Of a stretch of 64,000 nucleotides of DNA, positions 50,210-58,137 are shown piece by piece. The position numbers and the translations under genes were made by a program. Position 1 is the first letter of the stretch, and each line of letters opens with the position of its first letter. The notes below the pieces were generated by a model. The model was not told where the DNA came from and ran no database searches. It saw only the letters and a program-made list of their open reading frames with translations. The stretch spans positions 248,001-312,000 of the forward strand of contig NZ_VOBC01000002.1 in NCBI RefSeq assembly GCF_008369195.1, given 5' to 3'. The stretch comes from Sporosarcina sp. ANT_H38. GTDB lineage: Bacteria > Bacillota > Bacilli > Bacillales_A > Planococcaceae.

Positions 50210-51484
50210 TTACTTTTCCATCATCAATTTTAAAATCCATTCATCTGTTTGCCTGGTTCCTTCATTCCCCAACGTGCAAAAGGCTTCAATGGATTTTTCA
50301 ACATCCTTGTGGATAAAACCATCTGTAGACTGAATCTCTTGATCACTCAGTGCCAATAGCGCGGATTGCACTGCCACATTTGAACAGGTCGACACCTTCA
50401 TGGCACATCCCGCTTTTGCACCATCACAAATCATGCCTGACACATTCCCGATTGTATTTTGAACAGCTGCCTTTATCTGTTGAAGCGTTCCACCCAGTAA
50501 ATAGACGATGGCTGCACTTGCCCCCATACCAGCTGTCGTCACGCCACACAATGCAGAGAGTCGGCCAAATTTCGATTTTATATGGATGGTAACTAAATGA
50601 CTTAGTGCCACTGCACGAATCATCTTTTCTTCAGATACTTGAAGCTTTTCGGCAACAGCTACAACTGGTAATGTTACGGCGATTCCTTGATTTCCACTTC
50701 CTGTATTGGCTATAACAGGCATCGTGGACCCTGCCATTCTTGCATCCGATCCTGCAGCGGCCAACGACATTGCAGCAGTACTTATATCATCAGAAAGAAT
50801 GCCTTTTTCAACGTTCTCTTTAATCGTTCTTCCCACATTCAATCCATAATTACCTGATAGCCCTTCTATTCCAATTGCTCTATTCAACTCGATACTTTTC
50901 TTCACAAGAGAAAGTTTGTTTTCGTCCACTCGAAGAATCCATTCGTAAATCTCATCAATCGTTAGACCAACCAAATCGATTTCCCCTGATCGATTACTAC
51001 TATTTTCACATCCACCATGCATAATCGGTTTTCCGTCAACCTCAATTAACGTAATATTACTATGATTGTCAGAAATAATGACGCGTGAATAGTGTGTAGC
51101 CGTTCGAATCATCACTTCTATATAGAGTAGCTTTGCTGTATCCGCTTGACTTGCTAGTACTTTACCAGCTTCAATTAGAGCAAATGCCCGATTTTCATCA
51201 TCCTTGTTCAATCCCTCAAGCAATTCTAACTTCCGTTTTGGATTACCCGCAACAGCTCCGATTGCAGCAGAGAATTCTAACCCTTTCCCTGACATTCCAG
51301 GGATTCCAACCGATTTGGCGTTCTTAATAATATTTCCACTTGCCTTCACTATCAGTTCTTCAATTTCCCCATTGACATAACTTTTTGCCGTTGCAGCTGC
51401 TAAAGCGATTGCAACTGGCTCCGTACAGCCAAGCGCAATAACCAGTTCCTTTTCAATCAATGCTAGAATTTTATCTTTCCCCAC
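50210..51484 (-). CDS. CyuA/UPF0597-family L-cysteine desulfidase-like protein
   Basis: A 424-residue protein of the YhaM/CyuA family, whose studied members break down L-cysteine to pyruvate, ammonia and sulfide, and which relates to the L-serine dehydratase alpha fold. Conserved stretches: ALGCTEPVAIALAAA, GSGNQGIAVTLPV, SALCGVTTAGMGASAA and GMICDGAKAGCAMKV, whose Cys residues fit a 4Fe-4S cluster. Start is GTG at 51484 behind GAGAAGGTGAG; no better ATG exists. First gene of an operon with trxB. Its location with thiol-handling genes supports a sulfur/cysteine role. Confidence 0.85.
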   Translation of the reverse strand: MGKDKILALIEKELVIALGCTEPVAIALAAATAKSYVNGEIEELIVKASGNIIKNAKSVGIPGMSGKGLEFSAAIGAVAGNPKRKLELLEGLNKDDENRAFALIEAGKVLASQADTAKLLYIEVMIRTATHYSRVIISDNHSNITLIEVDGKPIMHGGCENSSNRSGEIDLVGLTIDEIYEWILRVDENKLSLVKKSIELNRAIGIEGLSGNYGLNVGRTIKENVEKGILSDDISTAAMSLAAAGSDARMAGSTMPVIANTGSGNQGIAVTLPVVAVAEKLQVSEEKMIRAVALSHLVTIHIKSKFGRLSALCGVTTAGMGASAAIVYLLGGTLQQIKAAVQNTIGNVSGMICDGAKAGCAMKVSTCSNVAVQSALLALSDQEIQSTDGFIHKDVEKSIEAFCTLGNEGTRQTDEWILKLMMEK

Positions 51485-51807
51485 TTTATCATCTCACCTT
51501 CTCCATCAATTTTTATCCCTTTCGCAAGAAATAATAGATATCTTCTCACTCGCCATATAATTATAATGATTCTGAACTTCCGTACTATGACTTTATCTAG
51601 TTATCCTGCAAACTTCAATAGAGAATGGCAAACGTGGTTGGATTCGTGTTGATTTGGTCTAATGCTGTACCAAATCGACGTGAAATAGGATACTTTTGAC
51701 GAATGCTATTGTAGCGGAAACTAAACCAAGATATAGTGACATCCAAGAATACAAAAATTCCAAAAGTGCTTATAAGTTATTAAGCTCTAATCTGAGGGGG
51801 AAATAGA
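51485..51807. other. Divergent promoter region between CyuA-like and thioredoxin genes
   Basis: 323 AT-rich bases with no gene or repeat. It should hold the promoters of both operons, but no strong consensus element stands out. Confidence 0.4.
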
Positions 51808-52149
51808 ATGTCAAATGTAGTAACTGTTACGAAAGAAGATTTCCAAAAAGAAGTATTGGAATGTGAATTACCCGTATTCGTTGATTTTTTTACAGATGAA
51901 TGTGGACCTTGCCAAGCTTTCGAGCCAGTGCTTGAGGATGTTGCTGAGGAGCTAGTTGGAAAGATTAAATTTGTAAAGCATTGGGTCACTTTTGAAGACT
52001 TCGAAGCAAAATCAAATCCGATTCAATTGAAATATGATATTGTTTCTTTTCCTTCTCTCTATCTTTTCAATAAAGGGGAAGTTGTTAAAACATATATCGG
52101 TTATTTGAACCGCAAAGATTTCCTTGATTTTCTGGAAGAAGTTCTCTAA
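51808..52149 (+). CDS. Thioredoxin-like protein (paralogue 2)
   Basis: A 113-residue thioredoxin fold with active site ECGPC in DFFTDECGPCQAF and the cis-Pro loop VSFPSLYLF. Trp is replaced by Glu before CGPC, another departure from the classical WCGPC. It is a same-length paralogue of 45771-46112. Preceded by GAGGGGG. Monocistronic: a very strong terminator follows. Divergent from the CyuA-trxB operon. Confidence 0.92.
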   Translation: MSNVVTVTKEDFQKEVLECELPVFVDFFTDECGPCQAFEPVLEDVAEELVGKIKFVKHWVTFEDFEAKSNPIQLKYDIVSFPSLYLFNKGEVVKTYIGYLNRKDFLDFLEEVL

Positions 52150-52189
52150 TACCCAACAATAAATGCAGTATGGCTTCTATCTATGTGTG

Positions 52190-52243
52190 AACTGCACTTC
52201 TACTTGTTAGACAACATCTAACAAGTAGAGGTGCAGTTTTTTG
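52190..52243 (+). terminator. Strong rho-independent terminator after the thioredoxin gene
   Basis: A perfect 21-bp stem (AACTGCACTTCTACTTG and onward with its complement), 7-nt loop, then TTTTTT. Confidence 0.95.
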
Positions 52244-52366
52244 TTGAAATTTACCACCAAGAGGTTTATGGTGCATCAACAAACAATGATTCGCATAAAA
52301 CGCCATTTCGTGATGACCAAATTGACATAAAAAAAGCCCAGATTAACAAACCATCTTGTTAATTGA

Positions 52367-52395
52367 TTGAAAAGTGCATAAAGTGAAACTATTAT
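52367..52395 (+). promoter_or_regulatory. Sigma-A promoter of the plus-strand S-layer gene
   Basis: TTGAAA (52367-52372), 17-bp spacer, TATTAT (52390-52395). The S-layer start codon is at 52454. Confidence 0.7.
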
Positions 52396-52401
52396 AACGA
52401 A

Positions 52402-52431
52402 TATCTCTATTGATTACTAAATAGAGATATC
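52402..52431 (+). other. Hairpin in the 5' leader of the S-layer gene
   Basis: ATATCTCTATT pairs with AATAGAGATAT just upstream of the AGGAGAG ribosome site. Such leader hairpins often stabilise long-lived S-layer mRNAs; that role is inferred. Confidence 0.6.
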
Positions 52432-52453
52432 GAAAAATAGGAGAGTGCATTAA

Positions 52454-55400
52454 ATGGGAGTACTACATAAAAAATATCTTAAATTTGTCGCAACCGCCGC
52501 ATCAGCTGCTCTCGTAGCATCTGCCGTAGCACCCATCGCAAGCGCAAAAGATTTCTCAGACACAAAAGATAACACTCACTACGAAGCAATTAATGCTTTA
52601 TCTGATGCTGGCGTCATCACAGGCTACCCAGACGGCACATTCCAGCCAAACAAAATATTGACTCGTTCTGACGTTGTCAAACTGATGGGTAAATGGCTTG
52701 TATCTAAAGGATACGCAGTACCAACAGATGCTGTTTCGAACCCACGTTTCGCTGACTTGAAATCTACATCTAACAAAGAACTTCTTGAGTATGCTGCAGT
52801 TGTTAAAGATAACGGCGTATTCGTAGGCACTCTAGACGGCAAGCTAGATCCAGCCGGCGACATTACTCGTGAAAACATGGCAATCGTACTCGTTCGTGCA
52901 TTTGACCGTGTAAACGACATCGACCTCGCTACATACGTGGCAGGACAAGATTTCAAAAAAGATGTTAACGACCTAGGGACAGCAAAAGCTGAAGCACGTC
53001 CAGCGATCGACATTCTCGATTTCTTCGATATCACGAACCCAGCCACACCGGCTTTCAACCCTAAAAACACAACAACTCGCGGCCACTTTGCTACATTCTT
53101 GCACAAGTTCATCAACGCAGACTTCTCTGCTGTTGGTGTAGGTGTAGTAGGCGATACAGCCGTTAAAGCTGTTAACGCAACAACAGTTGAAGTAACTTTC
53201 AAAGATGCAATCAAAAACGGCAACTCTTTGAAATTCACAATTGACGGATTGACTGTTTCTAACGTAGCAGTAAAACAATCCGACAACAAAACAGTTATAT
53301 TGACGACTACTGTTCAAGAAGGCGGCAAGGAATACACAGTCTCACTTGATAGCAAAGAAATTGGGAAATTCGAAGGTGTTTCTACTATAGTACCTACTAA
53401 GATCGCGATCACAACTCAATCAGTTCAAGGTAAAATAGGTCAACAAGCAACCATTTCCGCTGATATAGGCGTAAAACAAGCAGGAGTCCCTGTAACGTTC
53501 AACGTGACACCGGACACAAACAAAACACTTAACAAAGACCAAGTGTTTGAAGCAACAACAAACGCTGACGGTATTGCGACATTCTCTTACACGCAATACA
53601 ATGCAGGCAATGACGAAGTTGTCGCCTACCCTACTGGTGCTCCGACAGTTCGTAGCCATGCATTCATCTTCTGGGGTGTAAACAACATTCTTACCATCGT
53701 CCCTACTGAAAAAGTAAGTGAAGAGACCGCGAGCGAAGATAGGGTTGCTACACTTACTAATGGCGAAAGCAAGACTTACAAATTGACTTATCTTGCTCCT
53801 CAAACAGGTAAGCCTGTTGCAAACCAACGTTTCTTTGTCACATTCGAGGAAAACGTTAACGTCAACATTGATAAGGCGTCCAAAGCGACAGTTAACGGTG
53901 CAACTCCAATGCAATTGCTGAACAACGACAGCCCAACCGTTGCTTCTGTCACAACTGACAGCAAAGGTGAAGCAATCTTCACAGTATCCGGTTTAAACAC
54001 ATCTGTGACACCAGTTGTATTCATTGATAACGGCGATAAAAATGAAGCAAGAGCTAAAACATACGAGTCAATTAAGCTACAAGCCAAAGCCGATCTTGTA
54101 ACATTTGCAGCTCTTCAACAAGAGTATTCTATTGAAATTTTCGGTGCTTACGGTGAAAATCCTGAGGCAGCGGTAGGTTTCGAAAATGGACGCATATACA
54201 CAGCAATGGTACTCAATAAAAACGGTGAACCCGCTGCGAATGAAGTCGTGAACCTTGCCTTCCATGAAGATCTGGATCGGGTTATAAGTACGAACACTCA
54301 AGCTTGGTTCTTGGATTTGACGGGCGACTATACGCATAAAAAACAAATTGCGGTGAAAACAAATGCCTATGGTGAAGCAGATTTTGAAATTTACAGTGAG
54401 AATCCAGGCGATTACGCAACACCTATTGCATGGATTGATATAAACTCTCCGAATGCCAAGGAAGGTAATTTGGATGAGGGCGAGCCATTCCAATTGGCGC
54501 CAATTACGTACTTCGCCAAAGAAAAACCTACTTACGCATCATTATTTGTCTCGGACGGGGAAGGTGCTATACCACGATCTACTAAAAATGCATTTAAAGG
54601 AACAGATGTGGCAACAGTTGAATTATGGGCAGCCAATCAAAGCTTTTTCCCATTGGACCTCCCGACAGAATATAGTCATGTCGATGCTACATTCACAATC
54701 TGGAATACGGGAGCGGAAGATATCGAGGTTTCCTATCCGACGAACGCAGGTGAAAATCGGAAACTGGTGATCTCACCAAATCGAAGCCATACAACATCAA
54801 CCCTAAGTGGAACACGCTATGAAAACCCAACGATATCGATTGAAACTGTAGGCGATACATCTTCATCAGTTAAAGTCGTCGCGAACGGCAAGGCGATACC
54901 AGATAAGGCATTGCCAAATAACACAGCTAATCCTATTGATTTGGGTAACAATGAATCGACATTCGAATTCGTATCCACTCAATCAGTCGGCATGTTGCAT
55001 ACTGGTATGGTAACGGATTTGAATACCACAAAGAAGCTCATTACTTTTTTCGAGAAGACTCCCATTAGCTATGATAATGCTACTTATAAAAATGAAAGAG
55101 GAGGGATTATAGACTTAAAAGAATTTGAATCCTTAATTGCCGGTAACTTAGGATCTGCAAATGTTACTTTTATACAAGAAAATGAAGAAACAACGTTCGA
55201 AATCATCTCTTTAGGCACATCCTCTTCTACAACTAGCCAAGTGAATAATGCAACAACAGTGGAACAAGTAGTAAACGTACTTAGCAACACTAATATGAGC
55301 CCGACGTTTAGTGACTTGAATTCAACTCAAAAAACATTATTGGCTACTGCTGTTTTGACACAGCGTACGAGCATCGGATATAGTGCAGATGGATTACAAA

Positions 55401-55936
55401 GTGTTTATAAGGACGAATATGCCAAGTTGGTTGCAGCCGCAATTGATGATGTCAATAACACAGCTACCGTAACCACCCTACTTGCAGTGCCAGGCTTGGA
55501 TTTAGGAGCCTATCAAGCGCTTTCGGTAGAAGAAAAAACAGCTGTTGAAGCAATCTTGACAACCCAAACGTTTACAGATGTCGCTGCCCTGCAAGCAGGA
55601 ATAATAGAAGCGATTGCCCAAAACGAGACCACAAAAAACGTGATAGTGCCTGAGATTAAAAATGCGGTTTCGAGTACAAACGAAGGAACTCTAACATTAA
55701 CGTTCCGAGCCACTAATGAATTATTCTCAAGTATTGATAGTGTGAAAGTTAGAGATACAAATGAAAGGATTAACGGAACGGTGTTTGGAACCATCGCGAC
55801 AGTTGAAAACTCAAACGAACTGGTTCTTTCCTTTGACGAGTTAGGTATTCCAAAACTTACAAAGGGTGCCATCCTACAAAAAATCGACGTATATGATTCA
55901 ACGTTATCTATAGTGAGTGTGATGGATAAGGCATAA
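52454..55936 (+). CDS. S-layer protein with N-terminal SLH domains (plus-strand paralogue)
   Basis: A 1160-residue secreted S-layer-type protein. Signal peptide to about SASA-K (ATAASAALVASAVAPIASA), then three SLH domains (GYPDGTFQPNKILTRSD; VKDNGVFVGTLDGKLDPA; FFDITNPATPAFNPKNTTTRG). Ig-like and beta-rich domains follow, with phrases such as VKAVNATTVEVTFKDA and KTYKLTYLAPQTGKPVANQR. The first ~880 residues closely parallel the minus-strand protein at 58138-61686; the C-terminal ~250 residues differ. AGGAGAG precedes the ATG. The two genes converge and may be alternative S-layer subunits, anchored to the wall polymer made by the glycosyltransferase and dehydrogenase at 62-64 kb. Confidence 0.95.
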   Translation: MGVLHKKYLKFVATAASAALVASAVAPIASAKDFSDTKDNTHYEAINALSDAGVITGYPDGTFQPNKILTRSDVVKLMGKWLVSKGYAVPTDAVSNPRFADLKSTSNKELLEYAAVVKDNGVFVGTLDGKLDPAGDITRENMAIVLVRAFDRVNDIDLATYVAGQDFKKDVNDLGTAKAEARPAIDILDFFDITNPATPAFNPKNTTTRGHFATFLHKFINADFSAVGVGVVGDTAVKAVNATTVEVTFKDAIKNGNSLKFTIDGLTVSNVAVKQSDNKTVILTTTVQEGGKEYTVSLDSKEIGKFEGVSTIVPTKIAITTQSVQGKIGQQATISADIGVKQAGVPVTFNVTPDTNKTLNKDQVFEATTNADGIATFSYTQYNAGNDEVVAYPTGAPTVRSHAFIFWGVNNILTIVPTEKVSEETASEDRVATLTNGESKTYKLTYLAPQTGKPVANQRFFVTFEENVNVNIDKASKATVNGATPMQLLNNDSPTVASVTTDSKGEAIFTVSGLNTSVTPVVFIDNGDKNEARAKTYESIKLQAKADLVTFAALQQEYSIEIFGAYGENPEAAVGFENGRIYTAMVLNKNGEPAANEVVNLAFHEDLDRVISTNTQAWFLDLTGDYTHKKQIAVKTNAYGEADFEIYSENPGDYATPIAWIDINSPNAKEGNLDEGEPFQLAPITYFAKEKPTYASLFVSDGEGAIPRSTKNAFKGTDVATVELWAANQSFFPLDLPTEYSHVDATFTIWNTGAEDIEVSYPTNAGENRKLVISPNRSHTTSTLSGTRYENPTISIETVGDTSSSVKVVANGKAIPDKALPNNTANPIDLGNNESTFEFVSTQSVGMLHTGMVTDLNTTKKLITFFEKTPISYDNATYKNERGGIIDLKEFESLIAGNLGSANVTFIQENEETTFEIISLGTSSSTTSQVNNATTVEQVVNVLSNTNMSPTFSDLNSTQKTLLATAVLTQRTSIGYSADGLQSVYKDEYAKLVAAAIDDVNNTATVTTLLAVPGLDLGAYQALSVEEKTAVEAILTTQTFTDVAALQAGIIEAIAQNETTKNVIVPEIKNAVSSTNEGTLTLTFRATNELFSSIDSVKVRDTNERINGTVFGTIATVENSNELVLSFDELGIPKLTKGAILQKIDVYDSTLSIVSVMDKA

Positions 55937-55993
55937 CAAAACCCAATCCCCTTAACTGCACTGGATATTTGTGTACAATATGTAACATAGGAA

Positions 55994-56026
55994 AAGCGCA
56001 TTCAACTAAAGAATGTGCTTCTTTCC
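55994..56026 (+). terminator. Terminator of the plus-strand S-layer gene
   Basis: AAGCGCATTC pairs with GAATGTGCTT and is followed by CTTTCC; located 58 bp after the stop codon. Confidence 0.75.
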
Positions 56027-56189
56027 TAGAAGATATGATTTCACGGCAGATGTAGCGGAATTTTTCCGCGTTCTCCACTACTTCTATATGAAACACCTCT
56101 TCACCCTAAGCGTATACTGTATTATGATGAAACACTTTCACTTGCTCATTCATTTGCCTGAAGCTCCGCTTGGTAAGTGATGGCCATAC

Positions 56190-56669
56190 CTAAACAGAAA
56201 TAGCCCCTTGATTGATCAAAGGGCTATTTCCTTTGGTGTCATACACAGCCATCAGAATTGTATGTGAGTCACTATTGTCGAGATACCACTGGATAACAAT
56301 AATGGAATGGACACTAAATCAACCAATTCATTACAAGAATGCAAAACATTATAAACTTCACAGCTTCATGTTTTCGGTTTAGTCGAAGTTCAATAGGAAA
56401 TAGTTAGAGTATAGAATGGTTAGAAAAAGGAATAGCCCCATGATTGATTAATGAATCAAAGGACTATATTCTTCTATGCCATTCAAGTCTCGGAATAGTT
56501 TCCGTGTTGAGTGAGTGACCACTAGTACCAAGATTACAAAAAGCAGTTGAAACAGAACAGCCCCTCAACCGATTGCTCGATTGAAGGGCTAGTTTCTTTA
56601 GTGTTGTACTCAGCCGTCAGAATTGTGTCTGAGTTATGTGAGTGATTGGCACCGGTATAATATCAGTTA
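56190..56669 (-). repeat. Three tandem copies of a terminator-associated 3' module
   Basis: Each copy has a TAGCCC(C)..GGGCTA-type hairpin and then, towards higher coordinates, CAG(C)C(G/A)TCAGAATTGT and GTGAGTGA. Copies: 56190-56280, a degenerate one 56430-56530, and 56555-56660 next to the stop of cassette D. The same module also follows the minus-strand genes at 22448 and 39232, with shorter forms after 416, 4060 and 28447. Confidence 0.75.
56559..56592 (-). terminator. Terminator of cassette D
   Basis: AGCCCTTCAA pairs with TTGAGGGGCT on the minus strand, followed by GTTCTGTTTC. It lies about 80 bp after the stop at 56670. Confidence 0.75.
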
Positions 56670-57281
56670 TCACTTTTTCCAGTGTTGTTGTGTTCCTACT
56701 GTTGATTCAGTATAACCAGTTAAGCCACTTACTACATAAGTTCCAGCATATGTTGTCCCTTCAGTGTAAACTCCAACTGTTTCATCTGAATTGAAGTTTA
56801 AGAAGTTTGCTGTCACTTTATCTCCATTTTGCTGAGCAGCAATACCAACTCCGCCCCAAGCATTCCCAGAAGTAGCTACCTTGTTGAAAGTAACAGTCGT
56901 ATCGCTTTTACCATTGTTATTAACGTAAATACCGGCTTTCACACCGCCATTAACAGTTACGTTTTCTAAAGTTGCATTTTTACCATAAATTTCAACCAAG
57001 TTATCTTTATTTAAATCACCTGTTTGAGTAATTGTTATATTTTTGATTGTTACACCATCATACTGGATAAACAGACCCTCAGCCGAAGTATTACCAGCGC
57101 TTGTCGCGTTTAAAGTTAGTATTTTTCCACCACCATCAATCGTTACGCCTGCTTTTGGGGCAACATTAGTTGTTAATGTTAGATCGCTTGTTAAAGTTAT
57201 TGTTTTAACTACATCACTTGCTAATGCATTTACTAATCCTTGTGCAGTTCCCACTTGAACAACAGTTGGATCTGGTACGCT
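56670..57281 (-). CDS. Cassette D: start-less 3' exon ORF (203 codons)
   Basis: Opens at AGC at the predicted intron end: SVPDPTVVQVGTAQGLVNAL, and ends TVGTQQHWKK. An internal GTG (57254) could be a start in principle, but no ribosome site precedes it. The product looks like a right-handed beta-helix (pectate-lyase type): ITLTSDLTLTTN, VTIDGGGKILTL, VTIKNITITQTGD, ATLENVTVNGG, with Asn/Gly-rich turns. It is the only cassette with a domain I-III-like region upstream in cis, and is the likely original 3' exon. Confidence 0.7.
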   Translation of the reverse strand, partial: SVPDPTVVQVGTAQGLVNALASDVVKTITLTSDLTLTTNVAPKAGVTIDGGGKILTLNATSAGNTSAEGLFIQYDGVTIKNITITQTGDLNKDNLVEIYGKNATLENVTVNGGVKAGIYVNNNGKSDTTVTFNKVATSGNAWGGVGIAAQQNGDKVTANFLNFNSDETVGVYTEGTTYAGTYVVSGLTGYTESTVGTQQHWKK

Positions 57282-57365
57282 ATTCCCGTCTTATACCATA
57301 TACTTATGTATGTGGCTTTCGGTTCGGGCCTACACCGCACAAGCGCCTTTCAGCGCATACGGCGT
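57282..57365 (-). ncRNA. Group II intron domains V and VI (cassette D)
   Basis: Domain V (57332-57365) differs from copy A in its stem: GCGCT..GGCGC replaces GCGAT..GTCGC, a compensated A-U to C-G change, and GTGCGG replaces GTACGG. Domain VI has an extended stem CCACATAC/GTATATGG. The invariant GGTATAAGACGGGAAT ends at the AGC codon. The compensatory change is strong evidence of selected RNA structure. Confidence 0.88.
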
Positions 57366-57438
57366 GCCATCAACGGTTTATTATTCAATTATATATACAA
57401 CATGACATAAACCAATGTACCTATATATTATCTAATAA

Positions 57439-57472
57439 TAGGGACCAACCACAAGTTCGTGATTGGTCCTAT
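57439..57472 (-). terminator. Hairpin within the domain IV position (possible terminator)
   Basis: GGACCAATCAC pairs with GTGGTTGGTCC on the minus strand, followed by a T-rich CTATTATTA. It could end a separate 5'-half transcript or be an arm of intron domain IV. Confidence 0.5.
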
Positions 57473-57480
57473 TAATTTAG

Positions 57481-57508
57481 AAAGCTTAGATTTGGGGAAA
57501 TAAGCTTT
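57481..57508 (-). promoter_or_regulatory. Pairing hairpin at the 3' end of the intron 5' half
   Basis: AAAGCTTA (57481-57488) pairs perfectly with TAAGCTTT (57501-57508), leaving a 12-nt loop that reads TTTCCCCAAATC on the minus strand. Loop plus part of the stem make CTTATTTCCCCA, the exact complement of the TGGGGAAATAAG tags in cassettes A, B and C. Cassette D, which is in cis, has no such tag. Confidence 0.65.
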
Positions 57509-58016
57509 TCATAGAATAATTACCACTGACTAGGTTCCTTCGCTCCTGCTAGTTTTATCCTTCTCGTATATTACTATACAAGTCCAAACGGCTAGCTATC
57601 AAAACTACTATGAACCCGCTGCCATCTCGCTAGTCTCACTGGTGCTGATACACCTCTTCTAACAAGACTTCAAACGTTCCACAACTTCCATCCCTCTTTT
57701 TGACTTCATTAGGTTCCCACTATCCAGGTGTAAGAACGACCGGTTTAACAGTCAATTCGTCGATCGCCACTATAGCATTGCAACTATAGGGATGTACAGT
57801 AAACTCCTAGCTTAATTTCGCACCGTACACTAACTTACCCTGCCTACATGGATTCGTCTGCCTAACCATAGAAATCTTTTAAAGAACCCCGCCCCGGGAC
57901 CACCGGGTACGACTTCACCTGACTTCATCCCTTTTGTGTATTTCAGCACATCACTGGATGCAGGAGGATTAGGTACTTGTAGATTGACTGTTTACAAGAG
58001 TAGGTATTTCACCCAC
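57509..58016 (-). ncRNA. Candidate group II intron domains I-III (5' half)
   Basis: About 510 structured, non-coding bases upstream of domain V of cassette D. Group II-like features on the minus strand: a CATAGTAGT stretch and TAGTAATATACGAGAAGG, like the domain III AGTAGTCTGAGAAGG element of the Lactococcus Ll.LtrB intron; GTGGGAACC and GTGGAACG runs; GGAGCGAAGGAACC. A GTGGG start-like motif lies at 58016. No reverse-transcriptase ORF is present, so the intron would be ORF-less. AGGAGT at 57803-57808 could be EBS1. The exact 5' boundary is not settled. Confidence 0.6.
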
Positions 58017-58030
58017 TAATTGGAAGTGGT

Positions 58031-58076
58031 AGTTAGAAAGAAACCCCATGTACTACCAAAAGGCAAGACATGGGGT
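58031..58076 (-). terminator. Terminator of the main S-layer gene
   Basis: ACCCCATGT pairs with ACATGGGGT, followed by TTCTTTCT on the minus strand. It lies between the S-layer stop and the intron-like region, so only read-through transcripts would contain the latter. Confidence 0.85.
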
Positions 58077-58137
58077 ATTCGTTCCACTCATTTCACTGAA
58101 CTAGCCAGCTTATAGAATAACGTTTCGTTTATTTTTA

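Noticed and set aside
57819..57823. GTGCG as the canonical intron 5' end
   Set aside because: It would leave only about 330 nt for domains I-III and put the candidate EBS1 about 15 nt from the 5' end, which is too close.
57880..57960. A 32-codon ORF (MKSGEVVPGGPGAGFF..) in the intron-like region
   Set aside because: It lies in the structured region, has only a weak GGG upstream, and fits better as part of intron domain I.
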